This document shows, piece after piece, positions 46,732 to 56,400 of a DNA stretch of 64,000 nt. The notes beneath the pieces are model-generated. The model searched no databases, was not told the origin of the DNA, and saw only the letters and a program-made list of their open reading frames with translations. A program made the translations under genes and the position numbers. Each line of letters opens with the position of its first letter. Position 1 is the first letter of the stretch. The stretch is from NCBI RefSeq assembly GCF_036013975.1, contig NZ_CP107904.1, forward strand, positions 3,038,001 through 3,102,000, given 5' to 3'. This DNA is from Kitasatospora sp. NBC_00458. GTDB taxonomy: Bacteria > Actinomycetota > Actinomycetes > Streptomycetales > Streptomycetaceae.

Positions 46732-47319
46732 TCAGCCCGCGGGCGCGGTGACCACCAGCGACGGCTCGGCCGCCGGCGGCGACGGGTCGTTCCCCGGGCT
46801 GCTGCTGCCGGACTCGGGCCGCCTGGGGGCGCCACCGGCACCGCCCACGCCCTGGTAGACGGCCGCGACCGCGATCGCGATCAGGCCCACGCCCATGATC
46901 ACAGCGAGCACCCAGGCCACCGGCCGGTGCCAGCGCTGCTGGGCGACGTAACGGCCGCGCCGGGCACCGAGCGGGTCGAACCCGGTCCGGCCCCAGCGGC
47001 GCGGTTTCCGCCCGGAGGCCCGGCCGGGGCCGGTCCACGGGTCGGGGTAGCGGTGGTCGTCGTCGAGTCCGCTCGGGTACGGGCGGAGCTCCAGCGGCAC
47101 CCCGTCGCCGGCCGGGGCTTCGTAGCCCCAGGCCGAACCGGCCGCGTCCGGCTCGAACCGGGCCTCGGCAGCGGCGAGCTGCCGCTCCTTGGCCGTCGGC
47201 TCGTGCACGGCGGCGGACCGCACGAAGGCCTCATCGAAGACCACGGTGGCGAACTCGTCGTCCGCACCACCGTGGTCGGCGCCGTCGGGGTACGGCAAGC
47301 CCCCCACATCCTCAGCCAC
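46732..47319 (-). CDS. Single-pass membrane protein with VVFDE-FVR motif, short paralogue
   Basis: A 195-residue protein. The cytosolic part contains TVVFDEAFVRSAAVHEPTAKER (about 25-46), then an acidic/Tyr-rich linker, a basic stretch, one transmembrane helix (PVAWVLAVIMGVGLIAIAVAAVY) and a Ser/Pro-rich external tail. The motif aligns with that of the neighbouring 362-residue protein at the same distance from the N-terminus. GTG start at 47317-47319 follows TACGCT by 6 nt. Function unknown. Confidence 0.78.
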   Translation of the reverse strand: MAEDVGGLPYPDGADHGGADDEFATVVFDEAFVRSAAVHEPTAKERQLAAAEARFEPDAAGSAWGYEAPAGDGVPLELRPYPSGLDDDHRYPDPWTGPGRASGRKPRRWGRTGFDPLGARRGRYVAQQRWHRPVAWVLAVIMGVGLIAIAVAAVYQGVGGAGGAPRRPESGSSSPGNDPSPPAAEPSLVVTAPAG

Positions 47320-47397
47320 GGATTCAGCGTATTACCGGGAGGGGGATTTGTCTGTGGCTCCTCGCAGTTGGTCCATCACCCGTGTGACGCGGACCCG

Positions 47398-47425
47398 CCC
47401 GGGCGGCCTCCGGGGACCGCCCGGG
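47398..47425 (-). terminator. Hairpin after proA
   Basis: A 9-bp perfect stem (47398-47406 with 47417-47425), 6 nt past the proA stop. Confidence 0.6.
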
Positions 47426-47431
47426 GGCCGG

Positions 47432-48754
47432 TCAGCCGGCGTCGGCCGCGCCGCCCACGGTCTGCGCCGCCTCGCCCCGCACGTGCCCGTCACCAGTGAC
47501 GATGTACTTGGTGCTGGTCAGCTCGGGCAGGCCCATCGGGCCGCGGGCGTGCAGCTTCTGGGTGGAGATGCCGATCTCGGCGCCGAAGCCGAACTCGCCG
47601 CCGTCGGTGAACCGGGTGGAGGCGTTGACGGCCACCGTGGTCGAGTCGACCAACCGGGTGAACCGCCGGGCGGCGGCCTGCGAGGTGGTGACGATCGCCT
47701 CGGTGTGGCCGGAGGACCAGCGGCGGATGTGCGCGACGGCGGCGTCCAGCGAGGGAACCACCGCGGCCGCCAGGTCGAGGGAGAGGTACTCGGCCCCCCA
47801 GTCCTCGTCGGTGGCGGGCAGCACGGTGGCGCCCGAACCCTCCGCGGCCTTCAGGACCGCCTCGTCGCCGTGCACGGTGACCCCGGCCCCGGCGAGCGCC
47901 GCGAGGGCGAGCGGCAGGAAGGCGTCGGCGACGTCCTGGTGGACCAGCAGGGTCTCCGCCGAGTTGCAGACGCTGACCCGCTGCGCCTTGGAGTTGAGCA
48001 GGATCCCGACGGCCATCGCGAGGTCCGTCTGCGCGTCCACGTAGACGTGGCAGTTGCCGGTGCCGGTCTCGATCACCGGAACGGTCGAACCCTCGACGAC
48101 GGTGCGGATCAGCGAGGCGCCGCCGCGCGGGATCAGCACGTCGACCAGGCCGCGGGCGCGCATCAGCTCCCGGACCGAGTCCCGGCTCTCGCCCGGCACC
48201 AGCTGGACGGCGTCGACGGGCAGCCCCGCCCCGGCGACGGCGTCGCGCAGGACGGCGACCAGCGCGGTGTTGGACCGGTAGGCGGAGGCCGAACCGCGCA
48301 GCAGCACCGCGTTGCCGGACTTCAGGCAGAGCGCGGCGGCGTCCACGGTGACGTTCGGACGGGCCTCGTAGATGATGCCGACCACCCCGAGCGGCACCCG
48401 GACCTGGCGCACGTCCAGGCCGTTGGGCAGGGTGTAGCCGCGGATCACCTCGCCGACCGGGTCCGGCAGGCCGGCCACGTCGCGGACGTCGGAGGCGATC
48501 GCGGCGATCCGCTCCTCGGTGAGGGTCAGCCGGTCGATCACCGACTCGGCCGTGCCGGCCGCCCGGGCGAGGGCGACGTCCTCGGCGTTGGCCGCGGTGA
48601 TCTCGCCGGCGCGGGCCACCAGGGCGTCCGCGATCGCCTGCAGCGCGGCGTCCTTCACCCGGCGCGGCAGTGGGGCGAGGTCCGCGGCGGCCTCCCGGGC
48701 ACGGCGGGCTACGGCGAGGACGGGGCTGTCGGCGGTGGCGGGGTCGCTGCTCAT
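47432..48754 (-). CDS. proA: Gamma-glutamyl phosphate reductase
   Basis: A 440-residue ProA, the second enzyme of proline synthesis, reducing gamma-glutamyl phosphate with NADPH. The catalytic Cys is in [39 protein letters not shown] and [19 protein letters not shown] are typical. ATG at 48752-48754; TACCCT ends 6 nt upstream, indicating a leaderless transcript separate from proB. A small conserved gene lies between proB and proA. Confidence 0.96.
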   Translation of the reverse strand: MSSDPATADSPVLAVARRAREAAADLAPLPRRVKDAALQAIADALVARAGEITAANAEDVALARAAGTAESVIDRLTLTEERIAAIASDVRDVAGLPDPVGEVIRGYTLPNGLDVRQVRVPLGVVGIIYEARPNVTVDAAALCLKSGNAVLLRGSASAYRSNTALVAVLRDAVAGAGLPVDAVQLVPGESRDSVRELMRARGLVDVLIPRGGASLIRTVVEGSTVPVIETGTGNCHVYVDAQTDLAMAVGILLNSKAQRVSVCNSAETLLVHQDVADAFLPLALAALAGAGVTVHGDEAVLKAAEGSGATVLPATDEDWGAEYLSLDLAAAVVPSLDAAVAHIRRWSSGHTEAIVTTSQAAARRFTRLVDSTTVAVNASTRFTDGGEFGFGAEIGISTQKLHARGPMGLPELTSTKYIVTGDGHVRGEAAQTVGGAADAG

Positions 48755-48936
48755 GCGCCAAGGGTAGCGACTGGCCGGCCGCCGCCCGCCGGGTATTTCG
48801 CCCGGTGAGACGCCGCCCGCCCGGTCGGCCCGACCCCGGCGGACCTGCCCCGGCCGACCCGACCCACGCGGACCGGCCCCCTTCCGCACCGGCCGCCCCG
48901 CACCGGCCGGCCCCGGACCGGCCGCCCCGGAGGACC

Positions 48937-49461
48937 TCAGTAGGGGTGGACGCCCCCGAGGTGCGGCTGCGCACCGCCGAAGCCCTCGGCCACCCGCTTG
49001 TGGTAGGTCGCCCGGTCCACCACCTCCAGGCCGACGATCTCCCACGGCGGCAGGCTCGCGGTCACCTTGTGCTCGCCCCAGAGGCGCAGCGCGATCGCCG
49101 CCGCGTCGTGCAGGTCCCGGGCCTGCTCCCAGTACCGGATCTCCGCGTGGTCGGCGGCGTAGCGGGCGGTCAGGAAGAACGAGTGGTCGTGCGCCAGCCG
49201 CTCCAGTCCGGCCCGCAGCGCGGAGAGCGGGGTGACCTGCCCGGCCACGCTCAGCACCACGTGCCAGAGCCTGGCCTGCTCGGGCACGGTGGGCGGCTCG
49301 GTCTCCTCGCGCCGGTCCGGCCGGAGCCGGTGCACCGTGCCGGACCCCTGGGGCTGCGGACCGGCCGGACCGGCGGGGGCGTCGTCCCCGCCGCCGCCGA
49401 TGCTGGTCAGCCGCCGGCCCGCCGTCCCTCCGGTCAGCGCTGCCTCGCGCCTGCGTTCCAC
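48937..49461 (-). CDS. Conserved actinobacterial protein between proB and proA
   Basis: A 174-residue protein. Residues 60-174 are the conserved part: [69 protein letters not shown] and [24 protein letters not shown] recall near-identical proteins in other streptomycetes, in the same place, with no assigned function. GTG at 49459-49461 has AGGAGG 6 nt upstream, which decides the start; the N-terminal 55 residues are low-complexity and less conserved. No transmembrane segment. The Trp/His-rich core may bind a ligand. Confidence 0.82.
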   Translation of the reverse strand: MERRREAALTGGTAGRRLTSIGGGGDDAPAGPAGPQPQGSGTVHRLRPDRREETEPPTVPEQARLWHVVLSVAGQVTPLSALRAGLERLAHDHSFFLTARYAADHAEIRYWEQARDLHDAAAIALRLWGEHKVTASLPPWEIVGLEVVDRATYHKRVAEGFGGAQPHLGGVHPY

Positions 49462-49594
49462 CGGCGGCCTCCTGTTCGGCGATGTCGTGTCGTCGTGCCC
49501 GCCGGCCCCGGCCCGACGCGTACGGCTGCGCCCCTCCTCGCCCGCGGCCGGGCGCGCCCCCGTGCGGAGCCGACCGCCGTCGGCCGGCGGCCGG

Positions 49595-50731
49595 TCAGCC
49601 GCGCAGGACGACCAGGTCGTCGCGGTGGACGACCTCCCGCTCGTAGGCGGCGCCGAACTCCTGGGCCAGGTCTCGGGTGGACCGGCCGAGCAGGCGGGGC
49701 AACTCCCTCGCATCAAAGTTGACCAGTCCGCGCGCCACGATGTGGCCGTTTTCGGCAAGAAGGTCCACCGGATCGCCCGCGGCGAACTCGCCGTCCACCT
49801 TGACGACACCGGCAGGAAGCAAGGAGGCTCCGCCGGACACGACGGCGCGGACGGCACCGGCGTCGAGGTGCAGGGCTCCGCGCGGGCTGCTGGCGTGGGC
49901 CAGCCAGAGCATCCGGTCGGAGGAACGGCTGCCGGTGCGCAGGAAGAGGGTGCCGGTGGGGCGGCCGGACAGCGCGTCGGCGGCCTGGCTGGCGGCGGTG
50001 AGCACCACGGGGATCCCGGCGCCGGTGGCGATCCGGGCCGCCTCGACCTTGGTGACCATGCCGCCGGTGCCGACGCCCGCCTTGCCGGCGCTGCCGATCT
50101 CGATGCCGTCCAGGTCGTGCGGGCCGGCCACCTCGGCGATCCGGCTGGTGCCGGGGCGGCTGGGGTCGCCGTCGTAGAGGCCGTCCACGTCGGAGAGCAG
50201 GACCAGCAGGTCGGCCCGGACCAGGTGGGCGACCAGGGCGGCCAGCCGGTCGTTGTCACCGAACTTGATTTCGGCGGTGGCGACGGTGTCGTTCTCGTTG
50301 ACGACCGGCATCGCGCCCATCGCCAGCAGCTGGTCGAGGGTCCGGTAGGCGTTGCGGTAGTGGGCGCGGCGGCTGGCGTCCTCGGCGGTCAGCAGCACCT
50401 GGCCGACCCGGATGCCGTAGCGGGCGAAGGAGGCGGTGTAGCGGGCGACCAGCAGGCCCTGGCCGACGCTGGCGGCGGCCTGCTGGCGGGCGAGGTCCTT
50501 GGGGCGGCGTTCCAGGCCGAGCGGGGCGAGGCCCGCGGCGATGGCGCCGGAGGAGACGAGGACGACCTCGGGGGCGTCGTCGCGGGCGCGCACCTTGGCG
50601 ATGGCGTCGACGAGGGCGTCGACGCGGTCGGCGTCGAGGCCGCCGGCCGCCGTGGTGAGTGAGGAGGAGCCGACCTTGACGACGATCCGGCGTGCGGTCA
50701 GCACCTCCGCCCGCAGGGAGTCCTCGCTCAT
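49595..50731 (-). CDS. proB: Glutamate 5-kinase
   Basis: A 378-residue ProB, first enzyme of proline synthesis, phosphorylating glutamate. The amino-acid-kinase domain (RRIVVKVGSSSLT, VVLVSSGAIAAG, VNENDTVAT, LLSDVDGLYD, GTGGMVTKVEAA) is followed by a C-terminal PUA domain (about 285-378, GALHLDAGAVRAVVSGGASLLPAGV). Proline feedback is expected through the kinase domain. ATG at 50729-50731 with AAGGGCG about 10 nt upstream. Downstream of obg on the same strand. Confidence 0.97.
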   Translation of the reverse strand: MSEDSLRAEVLTARRIVVKVGSSSLTTAAGGLDADRVDALVDAIAKVRARDDAPEVVLVSSGAIAAGLAPLGLERRPKDLARQQAAASVGQGLLVARYTASFARYGIRVGQVLLTAEDASRRAHYRNAYRTLDQLLAMGAMPVVNENDTVATAEIKFGDNDRLAALVAHLVRADLLVLLSDVDGLYDGDPSRPGTSRIAEVAGPHDLDGIEIGSAGKAGVGTGGMVTKVEAARIATGAGIPVVLTAASQAADALSGRPTGTLFLRTGSRSSDRMLWLAHASSPRGALHLDAGAVRAVVSGGASLLPAGVVKVDGEFAAGDPVDLLAENGHIVARGLVNFDARELPRLLGRSTRDLAQEFGAAYEREVVHRDDLVVLRG

Positions 50732-50990
50732 CTCGCTGTTCGCCCTTCAGATGTGGTGCGGTCACGGCGGGACCGGGCCCGGCCGCCGCCCCCGCAATCT
50801 ACGCGATCGCCACGGACCGTCCGCAGCGCGTTCCATCCGCCGGACGGCAGCCGGCGGCCGGTCGGCAGCCGGACCGCGGCCGGCCGGCGAAACGGCCGGC
50901 GAAGCGGCCTGCGGCAACGGCGGCGGCACCGACGGTGCCCGGGCCGCCGCGCGGGCGCCCCCGACACCGGCCGCGCCCCGTCAACGAGCA
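50732..50990. other. proB upstream spacer
   Basis: No gene. 50840-50915 is a degenerate run of CCGGCCGG/CGGCAGCCGG units. No convincing promoter recognised. Confidence 0.5.
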
Positions 50991-51022
50991 GGCCCCCACC
51001 GCCCGTTCGGGCGATGGGGGCC
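50991..51022 (-). terminator. obg terminator
   Basis: 15-nt arms (50991-51005 with 51008-51022) with one C/A mismatch and a 2-nt spacer, 18 nt past the obg stop. Confidence 0.75.
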
Positions 51023-51040
51023 ATCCGGTCCGGTACCGGC

Positions 51041-52519
51041 TCAGTCTTCCTCGTCGTCGCCCTCGACGGCGGCCTGACGACCGCTGGAGAGCGCCTCGAA
51101 GGCGAGGAACTCGGACTCGGCGGCGTCCCGGCCCTTCGCCTTCTCGCGGCGGCGGTCGACCGCCGGGCGCGGGTTCTCGAAGCGGTGGTCCTCACCGCGG
51201 CGGCCGAGCATCTCCGCACCGGCGGCCAGGGTCGGCTCCCAGTCGAAGACGACGGCGTTCTCCTCGGGACCGATGATGACGGTGTCGCCCTCCTGGGCGC
51301 CGACCTTCCAGAGCTTCTCCTCGATACCGAGGCGGGCCAGCCGGTCGGCGAGGTAGCCGACGGCCTCGTCGTTGGAGAAGTCGGTCTGGCGGACCCAGCG
51401 CTCCGGCTTGACGCCGCGGATGCGGAAGGCGCCGTCCTCCTCGGTGATGGTGAAGCCCGCGTCGTCGACGGCGGCCGGCCGCAGCACGATCCGGGTGGAC
51501 TCCTCGATCGGCTTGGCGGCGCGGGCCTCGCCGACGATCTGGGCCAGCGCGAAGCTCAGCTCGCGCAGACCCTTGCGGGAGGCCGCGGAGACCTCGAAGA
51601 CCCGGTAGCCGCGCTCCTCCAGCGAGGCGCGGGTGAGGTCGGCGATGTCCTGGCCGTCCGGCACGTCGACCTTGTTGAGCGCGACCAGGCGCGGCCGGTC
51701 CTCCAGACCGCCGTACTCGGCCAGCTCGGCCTCGATGGTCTCCAGGTCGCTCAGCGGGTCGCGGCCGGGCTCCAGGGTGGCGCAGTCGAGCACGTGCACC
51801 AGCACCGAGCAGCGCTCGACGTGCCGCAGGAACTCCAGGCCGAGGCCCCTGCCCTGGCTGGCGCCGGGGATCAGCCCGGGCACGTCGGCGATGGTGTAGA
51901 CGGTCTCGCCGGCGGTGACCACACCGAGGTTGGGGATCAGGGTGGTGAAGGGGTAGTCCGCGATCTTCGGCTTGGCGGCGGAGAGCACCGAGATCAGCGA
52001 GGACTTGCCGGCGCTCGGGTAGCCGACCAGGGCCACGTCGGCGACGGACTTGAGCTCCATGACGATGTCACGGGCGTCACCGGGCTCGCCGAGCAGCGCG
52101 AAGCCGGGGGCCTTGCGGCGCGCCGAGGCGAGGGCCGCGTTGCCGAGGCCGCCGCGGCCGCCCTGGGCGGCGACGAAGCTGGTGCCGTGGCCGACCAGGT
52201 CGGCGAGCACGTTGCCCTGCCGGTCGAGCACGACGGTGCCGTCCGGCACGGAGAGGACGAGGTCCTGCCCGTCGGCACCGGTGCGGTTGCCGCCGGCACC
52301 GGGCTTGCCGTTGGTCGCCTTGCGCTTGGGCGAGTGGTGGTACTCCAGCAGGGTGGTCACCTGCGCGTCGACGGTGAGGATGACGCTGCCGCCCTCGCCG
52401 CCGTTGCCGCCGTCCGGGCCGCCGAGCGGCTTGAACTTCTCCCGGTGCACGGAGGCGCAGCCGTGGCCCCCGTTACCCGCGGCGACGTGGAGCTCGACGC
52501 GGTCCACGAAGGTGGTCAT
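51041..52519 (-). CDS. obgE: GTPase Obg / CgtA
   Basis: A 492-residue Obg, a ribosome-associated GTPase also linked to stress and sporulation control in streptomycetes. The glycine-rich Obg fold (1-158), G domain with [27 protein letters not shown] and LNKVD, and C-terminal OCT domain ([11 protein letters not shown]...FDWEP) are all present, with an acidic tail. ATG at 52517-52519 with GGAGG upstream (GGAGGCACACCCC). Downstream of rplU-rpmA, the usual order. Confidence 0.97.
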   Translation of the reverse strand: MTTFVDRVELHVAAGNGGHGCASVHREKFKPLGGPDGGNGGEGGSVILTVDAQVTTLLEYHHSPKRKATNGKPGAGGNRTGADGQDLVLSVPDGTVVLDRQGNVLADLVGHGTSFVAAQGGRGGLGNAALASARRKAPGFALLGEPGDARDIVMELKSVADVALVGYPSAGKSSLISVLSAAKPKIADYPFTTLIPNLGVVTAGETVYTIADVPGLIPGASQGRGLGLEFLRHVERCSVLVHVLDCATLEPGRDPLSDLETIEAELAEYGGLEDRPRLVALNKVDVPDGQDIADLTRASLEERGYRVFEVSAASRKGLRELSFALAQIVGEARAAKPIEESTRIVLRPAAVDDAGFTITEEDGAFRIRGVKPERWVRQTDFSNDEAVGYLADRLARLGIEEKLWKVGAQEGDTVIIGPEENAVVFDWEPTLAAGAEMLGRRGEDHRFENPRPAVDRRREKAKGRDAAESEFLAFEALSSGRQAAVEGDDEED

Positions 52520-52579
52520 GGGGTGTGCCTCCAGTACGAAGAAGTCTGCGGTGCGATGTCGCTACCTGCGGTAAAGCAC

Positions 52580-52613
52580 GGAGGGTGGACCGGAACATTC
52601 CGGCCCACCCTCC
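52580..52613 (-). terminator. Hairpin between rpmA and obg
   Basis: 16-nt arms (52580-52595 with 52598-52613) with one mismatch, 19 nt past the rpmA stop. May terminate or limit readthrough from ribosomal-protein genes into obg. Confidence 0.75.
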
Positions 52614-52632
52614 ATTGTGAGTCTGGTGTGAC

Positions 52633-52890
52633 TCAGGCCTCGGTGGCCACGATGTTGACGACCTTGCGGCCGCGGCGGGTGCCGAACTGCACAGCACCGG
52701 CGGTCAGCGCGAACAGGGTGTCGTCGCCACCGCGGCCGACACCGGCACCCGGGTGGAAGTGGGTGCCGCGCTGGCGGACGATGATCTCGCCGGCCGAGAC
52801 GACCTGGCCGCCGAAGCGCTTGACGCCGAGGCGCTGGGCGTTCGAGTCACGGCCGTTACGGGTAGAGCTTGCGCCCTTCTTGTGTGCCAT
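52633..52890 (-). CDS. rpmA: 50S ribosomal protein L27
   Basis: An 85-residue L27 with the typical [16 protein letters not shown] start, whose flexible N-terminus reaches the peptidyl-transferase centre. There is no extra N-terminal peptide needing cleavage, unlike Firmicutes. ATG at 52888-52890, 12 nt after rplU; SD GGGGATAGCGAG. Confidence 0.98.
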   Translation of the reverse strand: MAHKKGASSTRNGRDSNAQRLGVKRFGGQVVSAGEIIVRQRGTHFHPGAGVGRGGDDTLFALTAGAVQFGTRRGRKVVNIVATEA

Positions 52891-52902
52891 CTCGCTATCC
52901 CC

Positions 52903-53220
52903 TTACTTGCTGACGGAGTCGATGCTCGTGATCCGCACAGCGGTGTGCTGCTGGCGGTGACCCTGGCGGCGACGGTAACCGGTCTTGTTCTTGTAGCGAA
53001 GGATGACGATCTTGTCGCCCTTGGTCTGGTCGACCACCTCGGCGTGAGCCTTCACGCCGGCCAGCACCCACGGGTCGGAGGTGACATCGTCACCGTCGAC
53101 GACCAGGATGGTGGAGAGCTCCACCGAGTCACCCGGCTTGGCCTCGATACGGTCGATCTCCAGCACGTCGCCGATGGCGACCTTGTGCTGGCGGCCGCCT
53201 GCGCGAACGATCGCGTACAT
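52903..53220 (-). CDS. rplU: 50S ribosomal protein L21
   Basis: A 105-residue L21 ([20 protein letters not shown] ... [11 protein letters not shown]), which binds 23S rRNA. ATG at 53218-53220. Its leader contains a short inverted repeat that can involve the translation-start region, so autogenous control is possible. Confidence 0.98.
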   Translation of the reverse strand: MYAIVRAGGRQHKVAIGDVLEIDRIEAKPGDSVELSTILVVDGDDVTSDPWVLAGVKAHAEVVDQTKGDKIVILRYKNKTGYRRRQGHRQQHTAVRITSIDSVSK

Positions 53221-53223
53221 GCG

Positions 53224-53275
53224 GTACCCACTTTCCCAACTCGGTCGGAGCTCCTGATGCCAGCCACCTGGGTAC
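53224..53275 (-). promoter_or_regulatory. Possible rplU leader structure
   Basis: GTACCCA (53224-53230) and TGGGTAC (53269-53275) are exact complements. The 53224-53230 arm is only 3 nt before the rplU ATG and covers the GTGGGTACC part of the leader, so pairing would hide the start region. Confidence 0.4.
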
Positions 53276-53403
53276 GGACACAGGGGCCTCCCCCGGGCAT
53301 CTCTGACGAGGACCCGGAAGGTGATGTGCTCGGGAGCAAGGCGTAGACACGCCGATGTTCAAGAATACGGACCGGCCGCCCCTGGGGCAAACCGGCCCGT
53401 ACG

Positions 53404-53434
53404 GGCCCGGGACGGACGGGGTCCGTCCCGGGCC
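53404..53434 (-). terminator. Terminator after the RNase E/G gene
   Basis: A perfect 14-bp stem (53404-53417 with 53421-53434) and GGG loop, 5 nt past the stop. Confidence 0.85.
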
Positions 53435-53439
53435 GGGCA

Positions 53440-56400
53440 CTACTCGGCCGCCGTATCACCCTCGGCGGCCGCCGCCTTCTTGGCCGCCGCGCTCGTCCGC
53501 TTGGTGGCGGTCTTGCGGGCGGTGGTCTTCTTGGCCGCCGTCGTCGTCGTCTTCTTGACGGCGGCGGTGGTCTTCTTCGCGGCGGTCTTGCGGGCGGCCC
53601 GCTTCTTCGGCGCCGGCGCCTCCTCGGCGGGCTCCTCGGACACGGTCCCCTCGGGGGCCGTCTCCTCGGGCGCCTCCGGGGCGACCGCCTCGGCGGCCTC
53701 CTCGGTGACGGCCGGCTCCACCGCCGGCTCGACGGCGGCCTCGGCGGCCGCGGCGGCCTCGGTGACCGGGGCCTCCTCGGCGGGCTTCTCGGCGGCCGCG
53801 AAGGCCGACTCCAGCGCCGCCTCGGCCTTGGCCTGCAGCACCACGATCTCCGCCCCGCCCGGCGCCCCGGCCGGAGCCGTCGCCTTGCGCACCGCACGGC
53901 GGCGGGTACGCCCGGCGGGCGCCGCGGCGGGCGCCGGGGCCTGCGCCGCCGGCTCCACCACGGGCTCCGCGGCGGCCTCGGCGACCGGCTCGGCCTCGGC
54001 GGGAGCCTCGGCCCCCGGCACCTCGATCGCCAGCTGGCCCTCGATCTCCTCGCGCACCGGGGCCTCGAAGGGCTCGATGTCGAACTCCTCGACGGCCTCC
54101 AGGGCCTCCGCGGCCTCGACGGCCTGCGGCTCCTCGTGGGCCGCACCGCCCTTGCCCCGGCGGCGGCGCTTGCCGCTGCCCGCCTCCACGGCGGCGACGG
54201 CGCCGCCGTTGCCGTGGGAGTGGCTGCTCGGCTGCTCCATGTGGACGATCACGCCGCGGCCGTTGCAGTGCACGCACGGCTCGGAGAACGACTCCAGCAG
54301 GCCCTGGCCGACCCGCTTGCGGGTCATCTGCACCAGACCCAGCGAGGTGACCTCGGCCACCTGGTGCTTGGTCCGGTCCCGGCCCAGGCACTCCAGCAGG
54401 CGGCGCAGCACGAGGTCCCGGTTGGACTCCAGGACCATGTCGATGAAGTCGATCACGATGATGCCGCCGAGGTCGCGCAGCCGCAGCTGGCGCACGATCT
54501 CCTCGGCCGCCTCGATGTTGTTCCGGGTGACCGTCTCCTCCAGGTTGCCGCCCTGGCCGACGAACTTCCCGGTGTTGACGTCGATGACGATCATCGCTTC
54601 GGTGCGGTCGATCACCAGCGAGCCGCCGCTGGGCAGCCAGACCTTGCGGTCCAGCGCCTTCATCAGCTGCTCGTCGATCCGGTAGGTGGCGAAGACGTCC
54701 ACCTCGGAGGTCCACCGCTGGAGCCGGCCGGCGAGGTCCGGCGCCACATTGGAGACGTAGTCGTGGATGGTGTTCCACGCCTCGGTGCCGGAGACGATGA
54801 CCTTGGTGAAGTCCTCGTTGAAGATGTCGCGGACGACCCGGACGGTCATGTCCGGCTCGCCGTACAGCAGGGCCGGCGCGTTGCCGCTGGTGGCCCGCTT
54901 CTGGATGTCCTCCCACTGCTGCTGCAGCCGCTGGACGTCGCGGGTCAGCTCCTCCTCGGAGGCGCCCTCGGCGGCGGTGCGCACGATGACGCCCGCGTCG
55001 TCCGGGACGATCTTCTTGAGGATCTGCTTCAGGCGGGCGCGCTCGTTCTCCGGCAGCTTGCGGGAGATGCCGGTCATCGAGCCCTCGGGCACGTACACCA
55101 GGTAGCGGCCCGGCAGCGAGATCTGGCTGGTCAGACGGGCGCCCTTGTGGCCGATCGGGTCCTTGGAGACCTGCACCAGCACGGACTGGCCGGACTTCAG
55201 CACCGACTCGATCCGGCGCGGGCCGCCGTGGCCGCCCAGCGCGCCGAAGTTGACCTCACCGGCGTACAGCACCGCGTTGCGGCCCTTGCCGATGTCGACG
55301 AAGGCGGCCTCCATCGACGGCAGCACGTTCTGGACCTTGCCCAGGTAGACGTTGCCGACGTACGAGGTGGCCTGCTCCTTGTTGACGTAGTGCTCGACCA
55401 GGACGCCGTCCTCCAGGACGCCGATCTGGGTCCGCTGGCCGTTCTGGCGCACCACCATGACGCGCTCGACCGACTCGCGGCGGGCCAGGAACTCGGCCTC
55501 GGTGATGATCGGCACCCGGCGGCGGCCCAGCTCGCGGCCCTCACGGCGGCGCTGCTTCTTGGCCTCCAGACGGGTGGAGCCCTTGATGGACTGCACCTCG
55601 TCCGGGTCGAAGGACGGCTCGCTGGAGCGGCGGCGCGGCTCGCGCACCTTCACCACCGTGCGGACGCCGTCCTCGGTGGTCTCGGGGGCCTCGACGGCAC
55701 CGGCCTCACCGCTGCGGCGGCGACGGCGACGGCGGCGACGGGAGGAGGACAGGCCGGCGGCGAGGTCGTCCTCGTCGTCCTCCTCGTCCTCGGCGGCGGC
55801 GAGCGCCTCGTCGGCGGCCTTCCCGGCCTCCGTGGTCTCGGCCTCGGTCTCCTCGGCCTCACCGCGGCGGCGGCGACGGCCACCCCGGCGGCGGCGGCGC
55901 GACGGACGGCCGTCCTCCCACTCGTCCTCGGCCTCGGGGCCGGTGACGGGGGCCTCGACCGCGGGCGCCTCGACCGGCTCGACGACGACGGCGGCGGCGC
56001 GCTTCTCCGCGACGGGCTTCTCCGCGACGGGCTTCTCGACGACCGGCCGCTCGACGACCGGCTTCGCGGCGGCCGGCTTCTCCGCGGCGGCCCTCCGCTG
56101 CCGGGACGGGGCCTGCACCCGGACCTGGGTGCGGGTGCGACGGCGGCGGCCGACTCCGCTGTACTCGAACTCGTCCTCCTCCTCGCGCTGCTCCGGCGCC
56201 TCGGCGGCCTCGACCGGGGCCTCGGCCTGGGCGGCCGCCGCGGCGGGCTGCGCCGCGGGCGGGGCGACGTAGGGGGCCGGCTCCTGGAAGACCGGGGCCT
56301 GGAAGATCGCGGTGGACGGGCGGACCGCGCGGCGGCGCACCCGGCCGGTGACCGGCTCGGGCTCGACGACCGGGGCGGGCGCCGGGGCGGCCTCCTCGGC

